Below are positions 14,631 through 22,214 of a DNA stretch of 22,587 bases, one piece after another. The translations under genes and the position numbers were made by a program. The notes beneath the pieces are model-generated. The model saw nothing but the letters and a program-made list of their open reading frames with translations. It ran no database searches and was not told where the DNA came from. The DNA comes from Candidatus Methanogasteraceae archaeon UBA261 (GTDB lineage: Archaea > Halobacteriota > Methanosarcinia > Methanosarcinales > Methanogasteraceae): positions 5,535-28,121 of the forward strand of contig DAWR01000077.1 in NCBI GenBank assembly GCA_002506015.1, written 5' to 3'. The number at the start of each line of letters is the position of its first letter. Within the stretch, counting starts at the first letter, position 1.

Positions 14631-15590
14631 ATGCAGTCGTCTATCACCGTCATGCTACTCCACGATCTTCTGAAGGTCGATTGCAACGAGGCGGTGTATA
14701 TGATAGAACCTGATTTCAGTGATCAGGTGGCATGCAATCTCACAGAACACCACCTTTCAGAGATCGTCCGCTCAGGAATCTCATTTGACGATGTGACCCG
14801 TATAAGGGACGAAAACGAAGTGATAGGGATTGCAATTCCGATGTGTTCGGAAAAAGACTGCTTTCTGGCAGTCTTAACCAATGTGATCTGCGGCAGTAAC
14901 AATTTTTCAGACCGAATGACCCGGATATGCGAGCGCGCAGAAGAGGTTCACGACGTGGAGACGACGTATTCACAGCTCATGGATGCAACGATTGAATATT
15001 ACGCAATCATGCTCGTGAACCGGATGCTCTGTAATCGTTGCGCGCACGACAAGAAGAGTTTTTCGCAGATATTCTCAGAGCCGCGCGTGGATAGGATCGT
15101 TTCGTTCGTAAGAACACTCAAAGAATCCGAGAATGTCGATTTCGCAGATGTGAAGATGCTTGAGATATGCTGCGGCAACGGGATGGCGACGATCGCACTG
15201 CATAAAATGGGTTTTGATCCACTCTGTCTGGATTCTGACAGATGCGCAATCTGCGAGGGGCTAGAACACGGCGTTTTTGCACCACACCGCGCAATTGCGC
15301 TTGATGCAACAGAACTCACCCGCGTCTTTGAAGCAGGATCATTCGATTGCGTCACCGGGTTCATGCTCGGAGCGATTTATCCGTTTAACAAAGAACTCTG
15401 GGGGCATATCATGTCGGAATCTGTTGCTCTGTTGCGTGAAGACGGGGTTCTTCTCGTAACAGTCCATAAAAATGAAGAGATTGCAATTCTGAAGGACATC
15501 CTGGATGAACTGGGGATGAATGGAAGTATAATCGACAACCGGGATGATTCAGGAGTGTACGATCAGTGGATATATCTCGGACGAAAGTGA
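14631..15590 (+). CDS. SAM-dependent methyltransferase with an extra N-terminal region
   Basis: The 319-aa protein has a class I methyltransferase core in its C-terminal half. Motif I, LEICCGNGMATIAL, is at 177-190, an acidic residue ends strand 2 (PLCLDSD), and FDCVTGFMLGAIYP and LLREDGVLLVTV follow. Residues 1-170 are a mostly helical, acidic region with several cysteines (MCSEKDC, MLCNRCAHD) that I do not recognise; it may bind the substrate. The target cannot be deduced. A CTTATAG box about 31-37 bases before the ATG at 14631 suggests a leaderless transcript; an ATG at 14652 is an alternative start. It converges on tRNA-Leu, 19 bases away, and has no operon partner. Confidence 0.8.
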   Translation: MQSSITVMLLHDLLKVDCNEAVYMIEPDFSDQVACNLTEHHLSEIVRSGISFDDVTRIRDENEVIGIAIPMCSEKDCFLAVLTNVICGSNNFSDRMTRICERAEEVHDVETTYSQLMDATIEYYAIMLVNRMLCNRCAHDKKSFSQIFSEPRVDRIVSFVRTLKESENVDFADVKMLEICCGNGMATIALHKMGFDPLCLDSDRCAICEGLEHGVFAPHRAIALDATELTRVFEAGSFDCVTGFMLGAIYPFNKELWGHIMSESVALLREDGVLLVTVHKNEEIAILKDILDELGMNGSIIDNRDDSGVYDQWIYLGRK

Positions 15591-15609
15591 TGCACCAATT
15601 GAAGTGAAG

Positions 15610-15694
15610 TGCGGGGGGAGGGATTCGAACCCTCGAACTCCTGCGAGAATAGGCCCTAAACCTATCGCCTTTGACCTGGCTGGGCAACCCCCGC
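15610..15694 (-). tRNA. tRNA-Leu (anticodon UAG)
   Basis: The 85-base gene folds fully. The acceptor stem GCGGGGG pairs with CCCCCGC, followed by discriminator A. The D arm is GCCCAGCCAGGTCAAAGGC, the anticodon stem ATAGG/CCTAT encloses TTTAGGG (anticodon TAG), a long class II variable arm follows, and the T arm is GAGGG-TTCGAAT-CCCTC. The long variable arm and A discriminator fit leucine. CCA is not encoded and no intron is seen. Its 5' end lies only four bases after the rpo3 stop codon on the same strand, so it must be released from the end of the ribosomal-protein transcript by RNase P unless it has its own promoter inside rpo3. Confidence 0.97.
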
Positions 15695-15698
15695 GTCG

Positions 15699-16499
15699 TT
15701 AGCCAACCGTGCTCAGACGTTCATCCAGCGCTTTTGCCCGGTCGCTGATGTTATCAACAGCCCGTGTGACCAGTTCTGTGCTCGACATCGAGCCATCGCT
15801 TTCGGCGGTGCATATAAAGGAATCGGGGCACGTCCCGACTCTGATGACGTCGCCCTCCTTGTTGAGTTCGCAGACCGATTCGCACAACTTGCACAGTGAA
15901 CATGCATGCTCATTTGCCACATCTATTGTGCCGTCCGCATTCACGAGCACACCGCGCGGGCAGGTGTCCACACACATACCGCAAGAATCGCACTCATCAG
16001 AGATTGTGATGCGCGGTACATTCTTGTACCCACACGCAATTCCTGCCTGCCACTTCGCATGATCGTGTCCGGTGCCCAACCGCGCGACTGCTTCGAGCGA
16101 GATTCTGTGCCCTTCAGCAAGCTTAACGATCGGCACGATCTCTGCTGGCATGACCGATGAGTCTGCAGAGACCAGTTCCGTAGAATAGACAATCTTCGGA
16201 CCTTCTGCGGAGAGTGTGAGAGAAACCTGGCAGAGTGGACACCCCTCACCATCACAGCTGCATTCAGACGGAAGGATGTATGACTCGAGGTCTGTTGTGA
16301 GCGGAATCAATCCAAGACGGAGCACGAGTTGTTCATCGAAGAGCACCGATGTGTTGTCATAGACGTTCACATAATCGATTGCGAGCGTGGGCACTTCTGC
16401 AAGCATGCTGCGCCTCACACTGTTCACAAACGCTTGCGTTACGCCTGAAAGCATGAACTTAGTCTTACGATCACCCAATTCAATGATTTCTATCTTCAT
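15699..16499 (-). CDS. rpo3: DNA-directed RNA polymerase subunit D (Rpo3)
   Basis: Rpo3 dimerises with Rpo11 to nucleate archaeal RNA polymerase assembly. The 266-aa protein begins MKIEIIELGDRKTKFMLSGV, has the alpha-like NSVRRSMLAEVPTLAID segment and a CSCDGEGCPLC zinc-like cluster (80-90). Its inserted domain carries two complete [4Fe-4S] sets: cysteines 170, 173, 176, 180 and 200, 203, 206, 210. Many archaea have lost one or both sets; both are kept here, as in several methanogens. The gene overlaps rpl19e by four bases (ATGA). In most euryarchaea rpo3 follows S13-S4-S11 and precedes tRNA-Leu and L18e. Here the tRNA-Leu neighbour is kept but the upstream partner is L19e. Confidence 0.96.
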   Translation of the reverse strand: MKIEIIELGDRKTKFMLSGVTQAFVNSVRRSMLAEVPTLAIDYVNVYDNTSVLFDEQLVLRLGLIPLTTDLESYILPSECSCDGEGCPLCQVSLTLSAEGPKIVYSTELVSADSSVMPAEIVPIVKLAEGHRISLEAVARLGTGHDHAKWQAGIACGYKNVPRITISDECDSCGMCVDTCPRGVLVNADGTIDVANEHACSLCKLCESVCELNKEGDVIRVGTCPDSFICTAESDGSMSSTELVTRAVDNISDRAKALDERLSTVG

Positions 16500-16945
16500 T
16501 TGAGGTATCCTTGTACCGCAAGATGTGCATTTAGATGCGCAACGCTCTTGTACTCGCCGCCTTTTGCCTTCCGGTATACCTTACAATACACATTCGGTGT
16601 AAGCGTACCGTCGGCACGCAATTCCTTGAGACGGGCACGAAGTGCACGAATTTTTATGATCCAGCTCCTCTTTCGTGGAGTTCTTGCGCCCTTCTTCCCT
16701 TTCCGCGAGCCATGTCCTGATTGGTGCCCATATCTCCTCTTCTCGTCCCTTAGCCGCGCGCGTGCACGACTGACACCTTTCTTTGGTTTTGCTGCGATTG
16801 CACCGGACTCAATTAGACCTCTAATATCCTCTCGCGTCGTTGCACCTGCGATATCTTCTGCGTCTTCAGGGTTCAGCCAGATCCTGTGCAAGCCGATGCC
16901 AATGACATTCGCAGCCATGCGGCGCTGGTTGGTTAGATCGGTCAT
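16496..16945 (-). CDS. rpl19e: 50S ribosomal protein L19e
   Basis: The 149-aa protein of the large subunit is typical: LTNQRRMAANVIGIGLHRIW at the N terminus, a very basic middle (GVSRARARLRDEKRRYGHQS, GSRKGKKGARTPRK) and the C-terminal NVYCKVYRKAKGGEYKSV. The ATG at 16945 overlaps the L32e stop by four bases (ATGA), and GAGGTGA lies inside the end of rpl32e as its ribosome binding site. In the usual spc cluster L18, S5, L30 and L15 come next; here rpo3 follows with a four-base overlap. Confidence 0.97.
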   Translation of the reverse strand: MTDLTNQRRMAANVIGIGLHRIWLNPEDAEDIAGATTREDIRGLIESGAIAAKPKKGVSRARARLRDEKRRYGHQSGHGSRKGKKGARTPRKRSWIIKIRALRARLKELRADGTLTPNVYCKVYRKAKGGEYKSVAHLNAHLAVQGYLK

Positions 16946-17376
16946 TTATTCACCTCAACATCCTCTTCCGGTTCTTCCGGTTCCTCTGGCTCTTCTGTCA
17001 CTGGCAGTGGGTTCAATACTTTAATTCCGCGATCTGCCGCGATCTCCTCGATTATCAGTCGTTTTCTCACGCCGATCGTGCGTGCAATTCGTGCAGCCTG
17101 CGCCTCCGGGTTGATCGATTGCAGATCACCTAAATTCCGCACCAGAACATCCTCGAAGCCGGACGGGTGCAGTCCTTTGACTGCGCGGGGGCTGCCATAT
17201 CCTATCTGCACGATGGCGCCCTTTGCCGCGATCCCTTTTCTCAGTTTACCCTGCAGCCCTCTCGGGCGACGCCAGTTAACGTCCAGTTTCTTCTTTTTGT
17301 GGCCATCCGCACGTCTGAACGCAGGTTTTTTACTCTTCTGCTGCTTTCTGACCTTCAATAACCGTCTCTTTTCCAT
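16942..17376 (-). CDS. rpl32e: 50S ribosomal protein L32e with acidic tail
   Basis: This 144-aa large-subunit protein shows the L32e core: PAFRRADGHKKKKLDVNWRR, GYGSPRAVKGLHPSGFEDV and INPEAQAARIARTIGVRKR. The N terminus is strongly basic. The C terminus carries a repetitive acidic tail, EEPEEPEEPEEDVEVNK, encoded by tandem nine-base units (about 16951-16992) and not part of the conserved domain; tail length probably varies between relatives through repeat slippage. AGGTGAT lies seven bases before the ATG. It sits 20 bases downstream of rpl6 and overlaps rpl19e by four. Confidence 0.96.
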   Translation of the reverse strand: MEKRRLLKVRKQQKSKKPAFRRADGHKKKKLDVNWRRPRGLQGKLRKGIAAKGAIVQIGYGSPRAVKGLHPSGFEDVLVRNLGDLQSINPEAQAARIARTIGVRKRLIIEEIAADRGIKVLNPLPVTEEPEEPEEPEEDVEVNK

Positions 17377-17396
17377 CGTCTATCACCTGCACAATC

Positions 17397-17945
17397 TTAC
17401 GCCATCATTTCCTTGCCGACCACGTATATTCCGTCCTGGAATACCCTTGGATCGCGGGATTTGATCTTTGTTGCCTGCTCGATGTTTGCCGCAGTCTGCC
17501 CGACCGACTCCTTGTTTATGCCGGTAACAACCACCATATCGCCATTTATCTCCACATCAACGCCATCAATTATCTTCGCCATCCGGTCTTTCTTCTCACC
17601 AAGAAAGTTGCCTATTGTGAATTTGTTTCCATCAATGCGTAACTGAATTGGAAAATGTGAATAAACCATCTTCATCACGTACGTATACCCGGTGGTGACA
17701 CCATCAATCATATTTGTGAGATGCGATGTCATTGTTCCAACCATCGCCTTCTGCTTCTTCCTGACTGCAGCAGGATTATCAACATCGACGAGGAGTGCTT
17801 CTTCGGTCTGCTGTATTGTGATGTGCGGATACCATAGCTCGCGTGCGATCTCTCCTTTAGGACCCGTTATCCTGATCAGTCTTCCGTCGATTGAGACGGT
17901 CACATCATCAGGTATCGCAATCGTTTTTTTGAGTTCTTTCGCCAT
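17397..17945 (-). CDS. rpl6: 50S ribosomal protein L6
   Basis: The 182-aa protein has two L6 folds. The first (IDGRLIRITGPKGEIARE) ends in the archaeal-type MVGTMTSHLTNMIDGVTTGY; the second includes GVDVEINGDMVVVTGINKESVGQTAANIEQATK. The C terminus, RDPRVFQDGIYVVGKE, is the usual archaeal ending. L6 lies near the sarcin-ricin loop and the factor-binding site. The gene is nine bases downstream of rps8, with GGTG shortly before its ATG, in the conserved S8-L6-L32e-L19e order. Confidence 0.97.
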   Translation of the reverse strand: MAKELKKTIAIPDDVTVSIDGRLIRITGPKGEIARELWYPHITIQQTEEALLVDVDNPAAVRKKQKAMVGTMTSHLTNMIDGVTTGYTYVMKMVYSHFPIQLRIDGNKFTIGNFLGEKKDRMAKIIDGVDVEINGDMVVVTGINKESVGQTAANIEQATKIKSRDPRVFQDGIYVVGKEMMA

Positions 17946-17954
17946 CTTTCACAC

Positions 17955-18347
17955 CTAATACACATAAGCTAGGAGCTGTCCGCCTATCTTCTTCTCCCGG
18001 GCATCGTAGTGCGATAATACGCCATCCGGCGTCGTCATTATCAACGCACCGAAGTTTCTCGCAGGCAGGAATCGCTTCTCCCATTTCTCGAAATCAGCTA
18101 CTCCGGTGGAGATTCTTGGCTTTATCACCCTGCAATTGTTGATTCTTCCCCGAAGTCCAATTTTGAAGACGCCTGCTTTTCCATCCTCGATGAACTCGTA
18201 TTCTTCTATGTATCCCCGACTCTGCATCACACCCAGCACATTGCCGATTAACTTCGAAGCCGGGCGTACAATGCACTCGCTCTTCCCTGTGCTCTCTGCA
18301 TTCTTGATTGTCGATAACGCATCGGCAAGTGGATCAAGTAGTACCAT
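17955..18347 (-). CDS. rps8: 30S ribosomal protein S8
   Basis: The 130-aa primary rRNA-binding protein of the small-subunit central domain begins MVLLDPLADALSTIKNAE. It contains GYIEEYEFIEDGKAGVFKI and the archaeal ending PARNFGALIMTTPDGVLSHYDA. Length and features are standard. GAGGTGAT stands about six bases before the ATG. It lies 11 bases after rps14 and nine before rpl6. Confidence 0.97.
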   Translation of the reverse strand: MVLLDPLADALSTIKNAESTGKSECIVRPASKLIGNVLGVMQSRGYIEEYEFIEDGKAGVFKIGLRGRINNCRVIKPRISTGVADFEKWEKRFLPARNFGALIMTTPDGVLSHYDAREKKIGGQLLAYVY

Positions 18348-18358
18348 AATCTATCACC

Positions 18359-18508
18359 TCACTTGTATTTTTCAAAACCCATCTCTCTTGCGACCTCTCT
18401 GAAACACTGGCGGCAGAGATATATACGATATCTCCGGATCAGCCCCTGTTTCCTGCCGCATCGCTTGCACACGTTCGCTCCTCTTCCGAATTTGACCTCA
18501 GTACTCAT
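18359..18508 (-). CDS. rps14: 30S ribosomal protein S14 (zinc type)
   Basis: This 49-aa protein is easily missed because of its size. It reads MSTEVKFGRGANVCKRCGRK, continues with GLIRRYRIYLCRQCFREVA and ends GFEKYK. Two CxxC pairs (14/17 and 32/35) form the zinc site of archaeal S14, which sits in the small-subunit head. The ATG overlaps the rpl5 stop codon (ATGA at 18508-18505), with GAGGTC upstream as ribosome binding site. Position between L5 and S8 is the conserved one. Confidence 0.96.
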   Translation of the reverse strand: MSTEVKFGRGANVCKRCGRKQGLIRRYRIYLCRQCFREVAREMGFEKYK

Positions 18509-19017
18509 TCTATGACCTCTATGTTGTAACGATCATGCATCCATGCCAGCGTATCCGCTGCGGCCAAGCGGTGTTTGTGCGATATCTTGCGCTGCTGGAT
18601 GCGGCGCTTGCTAATTCTATATCCCGGTCGCTTGAACGCCATGCAGACATCCATTCCGAAGATGCCGATATCCGGATCGTACGCCATGCCTGGGAAATCA
18701 GTGTGTTCCTCGATTCCGAAGGACACATTGCCAGTGTTATCGAACTGGGACTCGTAGAGCTTGTGTTCGATTATCGAGAGTGCGGTCTCAACGAACGCCT
18801 CTGCCTTGTCCTTCCGGAGTGTCACCTTGCATCCGATCGGTTCGTCCATCTTAATTCCAAAAGCGGGGATGCGCGATCTTGAAAGCGTTCTTACCTGCAT
18901 CTGACTGGTGATCGTCTTGAGAATATCTTCTGCATTGACCAGCCGCTGCCCGCTCTCGCCGACCCCGATGTGAACAGTCACCTTGTCTATCTCGATCTCA
19001 CGCATCGGATTCGTCAA
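18505..19017 (-). CDS. rpl5: 50S ribosomal protein L5, TTG start
   Basis: The 170-aa 5S rRNA-binding protein contains IDKVTVHIGVGESGQRLVNAE, the MQVRTLSRSRIPAFGIKMDEP loop and MDVCMAFKRPGYRISKR. The TTG at 19017 is taken as start because GGAGGTG lies about six bases before it, inside the end of rps4e; the ATG four codons later is too far from any such site. The TTG start gives a 20-base overlap with rps4e. A fully conserved L24-S4e-L5-S14 order surrounds it. Confidence 0.95.
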   Translation of the reverse strand: MTNPMREIEIDKVTVHIGVGESGQRLVNAEDILKTITSQMQVRTLSRSRIPAFGIKMDEPIGCKVTLRKDKAEAFVETALSIIEHKLYESQFDNTGNVSFGIEEHTDFPGMAYDPDIGIFGMDVCMAFKRPGYRISKRRIQQRKISHKHRLAAADTLAWMHDRYNIEVIE

Positions 19018-19729
19018 TTACGCCACCTCCCACACCGGGTATCTCTATCTCAGGCTCGCTCTTGCCGACCACGTATACGTAGTCCTCAACTGTCTCGAAG
19101 TCGTATCCGCTCTTGAGCGAGACCATGTTCGGCATCGAGCCTCTCGTCTTCCGCACATCCATGATCGTCGCAAGCTCTCCTGAGTGTGTGCCGCCGATGA
19201 TCAGGGCAAGGTTGCCTGGTTTGTACACGAGATGTTTGACAACCTTCTTGTCCGGAACTGAGAGGAGTACCGAATCAGAAGTGTGATAAGAATACTCGTC
19301 GGAAATGATATTCGATCCATCATGGAGATTCAGTTGAATGTTTCCACCTTTCAAAATCGTCTTATTGTCAATCCTGCACAACTTGTTCTCTGAATCACCA
19401 ATTTTGTGGAGACTGAGTCTCTGTTTCCTATCCAGAACCACTCTGTACGCCACATCCATCTTTGGTATGGTTAAAATATCGAAGACCCCTATTGGGAACT
19501 TGTAATCTCTTCTTACAACTCCATCTACCATAACATTTCCGTCATGCAGAATCTTTCTCGCCTCTTTGCTTGAATTGGCGAGTTTCAGTACATCCCGCAT
19601 GACCAGCAGCAAAGGAATACTTTTTGATCGTGAATGGGGACCTGGAGCGGCTTTAACAGCCCACTTGTGTGTCTTTCTCTGTACATTCCAGGTTTTTGGC
19701 ATTGAAAGTCTTTTCTGATGTTTGCTCAC
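18998..19729 (-). CDS. rps4e: 30S ribosomal protein S4e
   Basis: The 243-aa protein has the S4e layout: N-terminal SKHQKRLSMPKTWNVQRK, an S4 RNA-binding motif (ANSSKEARKILHDGNVMVDG), the central beta domain (YKFPIGVFDILTIPKMD) and a KOW-like end (YKPGNLALIIGGTHSGELA). The GTG at 19729 is preferred as start because GGTGA lies five bases upstream and the product then begins SKHQKR, as in relatives; a GTG at 19738 overlapping the L24 stop is possible. The C terminus has a glycine-rich extension, IPGVGGGVIDESDA, whose codons also supply the rpl5 ribosome binding site. Confidence 0.96.
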   Translation of the reverse strand: MSKHQKRLSMPKTWNVQRKTHKWAVKAAPGPHSRSKSIPLLLVMRDVLKLANSSKEARKILHDGNVMVDGVVRRDYKFPIGVFDILTIPKMDVAYRVVLDRKQRLSLHKIGDSENKLCRIDNKTILKGGNIQLNLHDGSNIISDEYSYHTSDSVLLSVPDKKVVKHLVYKPGNLALIIGGTHSGELATIMDVRKTRGSMPNMVSLKSGYDFETVEDYVYVVGKSEPEIEIPGVGGGVIDESDA

Positions 19730-19734
19730 CAAAA

Positions 19735-20088
19735 TCACCCTTCTCCTAGCATCTGTTCTCTCATATCATCCTCAAGATTCAGTTTGGTTATCACCACGTT
19801 CGATGGGTATATCGGTCTTGGAACCTCTTCTCCGTTAGCCTTGGACGAGACTGCGCCATCGATCGCAATCGTGCCTGCCTTCAGATAAATTCTCTCAACC
19901 TTACCTTCTGTTCCTGTATATTTGCCGCGCATGATTTTCACGGTATCTCCGGAGCGAACTCCGAATGTTCTCCGCCCATATTTCTCTCGCAACGATTTAC
20001 TGAGTGGCGCACCCATGAATTTCTGCTTCCTGTGCAAGGGCGCCTGATACTGCGCCTTTCGCTGTTTTCTCGGTTGTTTTGATACCAT
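19735..20088 (-). CDS. rpl24: 50S ribosomal protein L24
   Basis: The 117-aa assembly-initiator protein begins MVSKQPRKQRKAQYQAPLHR and has the KOW motif SGDTVKIMRGKYTGTEGKVE. The ATG at 20088 gives the family's usual opening; an ATG two codons upstream is possible. There is no ribosome binding site, but a TATA box about 27 bases upstream predicts a leaderless message beginning at this ATG. L24 is thus the first gene of the operon here. In most archaea L14 and S17 precede it in the same unit; they are absent. Confidence 0.96.
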   Translation of the reverse strand: MVSKQPRKQRKAQYQAPLHRKQKFMGAPLSKSLREKYGRRTFGVRSGDTVKIMRGKYTGTEGKVERIYLKAGTIAIDGAVSSKANGEEVPRPIYPSNVVITKLNLEDDMREQMLGEG

Positions 20089-20109
20089 GATCATTACACT
20101 TCGCTGTCG

Positions 20110-20121
20110 TGATATATTTAC
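20110..20121 (-). promoter_or_regulatory. TATA promoter of the L24-to-tRNA-Leu operon
   Basis: The minus strand reads GTAAATATATCA, a good archaeal TATA box centred about 27 bases before the rpl24 ATG. It predicts transcription starting at or next to that ATG, and shows that the ribosomal cluster now begins at L24 instead of continuing from an upstream S10-type operon. Confidence 0.6.
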
Positions 20122-20473
20122 CTTTCTCGGTCTACATCGAGTTTTTCAGTATTATATCTTTTGCAGGTGGGTACCAGTTCCGGGACATTCCGACGCTGGC
20201 TATGTCGGTTGCATCATACCCGTGCGATTCGCGCCAGACGTTACAGAGTTGTGATTGTGGGGTGCAGGTCTTGCGCAGTTCCGCAGTACTCGCTGTAAAA
20301 ACGGTATGCATAAACACAAACCCCCTCACCCGCAAATCTCTCGGAATCGGTAAAATCGGGGGTGGAACACGCATCCGGACAAAAGACCCAATCACCGAAT
20401 TAACAACCGAAAAATATATGTGGAATCAATTTTACCATAATATCGTCAATACGTGAACACTGGAGATACCACT
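20122..20473. other. Intergenic region between divergent rpl24 and cstA
   Basis: About 350 bases hold no gene I can support. Opposite-strand open frames of 87 codons (20395-20132, minus) and 115 codons (20109-20456, plus) cover it; neither has a recognisable domain or a convincing ribosome binding site, though the minus frame's C-terminal part has a protein-like composition. At the right end a BRE/TATA-like CCGAAAAATATATG (20407-20420) would start cstA transcription near 20441, and GGAG at 20462-20465 is the cstA ribosome binding site. Confidence 0.5.
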
Positions 20474-22177
20474 ATGGATGCATTAATACTTGCAAGTATA
20501 TCGATCGTCGGTTTTCTTTTAGCATACCGGTTCTATGCGACATTTCTTGCCGAAAAGATATTCGCATTGAACCCGGATGCGAGAACACCGGCGCATGAGT
20601 TCGAGGATGGCGTCGATTGCGTGCCGACACTCAAGTCCATCCTCTTTGGACACCACTTTGCATCCATCGCAGGCGCAGCGCCGATCGTTGGCCCCGCAAT
20701 CGGGGTGATCTGGGGCTGGCTTCCCGCATTCCTCTGGGTCGTCTTCGGAACGATCTTTCTTGGCGCAGTCCATGACTTCGGTTCGCTGGTCGTCTCTCTG
20801 AGGCATCAGGGGAAGTCGATAGGCGAACTCACCGGGGACATCATCGGAACACGTGCAAGGAACCTTTTTCTGCTGATCATGTTCTTCCTGCTCTTAATCG
20901 TGATCGCTGTCTTTGCCCTCGTGATCGCCCTGATGTTCACATGGTATCCGCAGACCGTAATTCCCATCGCCTGCGAGATGGTTATTGCAGTCGCTGTCGG
21001 TTATTTGATCTACAGAACGAAGGTCGGGGTTCTGATACCAACGGTTTTAGCAGTGATTATCATGTATGCCACAATCTACATCGGTGTGCTGTATCCGATC
21101 AGACTCGAGGAGACGTTCCTTGGTTCTCTCGGTCCGGTGATGATCACGTGGATATATATCATACTGCTCTACTCGTTCATCGCATCGGTGCTCCCGGTCT
21201 GGTTGCTTCTGCAGCCAAGAGACCACATCAACGCGCATGAACTCATAATTGGCATGGCGCTCATGTATATCGGGCTTCTGGTCATGCGCCCGGAGGTCGT
21301 CGCGCCCGCGGTCCAGCTACATCCGGAAGGTGCCCCGCCGATCTACCCGTTCCTCTTTGTCACGATTGCGTGCGGCGCGATATCCGGATTCCACAGCCTC
21401 GTCTCATCAGGAACCACTGTTAAGCAACTGGACAACGAGGCTCATGCAAAGATGATCGGTTATGGCGGCATGCTCGCAGAGGGTGCCCTGGCCATAATCG
21501 CAATCATTGCGTGCACAGCCGGATTCGCCGCCACCGCAGAATTGACCGCGAAAGAGGTGTGGTACGCGCATTATTCCAGCTGGGGCGCGGCAGCAGGGCT
21601 CCTGCCAAAGCTCTCCGCCTTTGTGGACGGCGCAGGAAACTTCGTTACAGCATGCGGAATACCGCCTGAATTTGCTGTCGGGATCGTTGGCGTAATCGTT
21701 GTCAGCTTTGCGATGACCACAATTGACACCGCAACACGGTTACAGCGTTACGTGATCGGTGAGATCGGTGGCAACTACAACATAAGCTGCCTCAAGAACC
21801 GCTACATCGGTGGCGCGGTTGCTGTTCTGACTGCACTTGCGCTTGCATTTGTGAGGCAGGAGCCAGGAGGCGCTGTAGGGCAGGGCGGAATGATTCTGTG
21901 GCCAGTCTTCGGAACGACGAATCAGCTGCTTGCGGCGCTTGCGTTGCTCGTAATCACCCTGTACCTCATACAGACGAAGAAGCCGGTAATCTACACCGCA
22001 ATCCCACTGATCCTAATGATAGTAACCGCGATGGCGGCGATGGCGCTGAACATCAAGAACTACATCGCATCAGCGAACTGGTTCCTGACCGGGCTGGGGA
22101 TTGCGATATTCGTACTTGCGCTCTGGCTTGTCTTTGAGGCGGTGAATGCATACCGGAACATGGATAGGGGCTCATAG
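20474..22177 (+). CDS. cstA: CstA-family transporter (carbon starvation protein A)
   Basis: The 567-aa protein is almost entirely transmembrane (about 15 hydrophobic segments). It carries CstA hallmarks: PTLKSILFGHHFASIAGAAP near residue 45, VGPAIGVIWGWLPAFLWVV, FLGAVHDFGSLV and, later, SGFHSLVSSGTTVKQLDNE. CstA and its relative BtsT import small molecules such as pyruvate or peptides in bacteria; the archaeal substrate is not established. It is shorter than E. coli CstA (about 700 aa), as is common in archaea. The ATG at 20474 is chosen because GGAG lies eight bases upstream; an in-frame GTG at 20453 precedes that site. It diverges from the ribosomal operon with its own TATA box and has no operon partner in view. 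Confidence 0.93.
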   Translation: MDALILASISIVGFLLAYRFYATFLAEKIFALNPDARTPAHEFEDGVDCVPTLKSILFGHHFASIAGAAPIVGPAIGVIWGWLPAFLWVVFGTIFLGAVHDFGSLVVSLRHQGKSIGELTGDIIGTRARNLFLLIMFFLLLIVIAVFALVIALMFTWYPQTVIPIACEMVIAVAVGYLIYRTKVGVLIPTVLAVIIMYATIYIGVLYPIRLEETFLGSLGPVMITWIYIILLYSFIASVLPVWLLLQPRDHINAHELIIGMALMYIGLLVMRPEVVAPAVQLHPEGAPPIYPFLFVTIACGAISGFHSLVSSGTTVKQLDNEAHAKMIGYGGMLAEGALAIIAIIACTAGFAATAELTAKEVWYAHYSSWGAAAGLLPKLSAFVDGAGNFVTACGIPPEFAVGIVGVIVVSFAMTTIDTATRLQRYVIGEIGGNYNISCLKNRYIGGAVAVLTALALAFVRQEPGGAVGQGGMILWPVFGTTNQLLAALALLVITLYLIQTKKPVIYTAIPLILMIVTAMAAMALNIKNYIASANWFLTGLGIAIFVLALWLVFEAVNAYRNMDRGS

Positions 22178-22185
22178 CGCCATAG

Positions 22186-22193
22186 CTTTATAG
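22186..22193 (+). promoter_or_regulatory. TATA-like box upstream of the GC-rich structured segment
   Basis: CTTTATAG starts nine bases after the cstA stop codon. A start site about 26 bases downstream would fall near 22215, immediately before the GC-rich folding segment. An alternative promoter for the opposite strand is the AT-rich ATATATATTTATT complement at about 22305-22318. Confidence 0.35.
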
Positions 22194-22214
22194 TCTGATT
22201 CGCAGCCACGATTG

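Noticed and set aside
20330..20420. GGGTRIRTKDP-like translation resembling spurious proteins made from tRNA genes
   Set aside because: I looked for a tRNA on both strands. There is no T-loop (TTCGAAT or similar) or cloverleaf pairing, so no tRNA is called.
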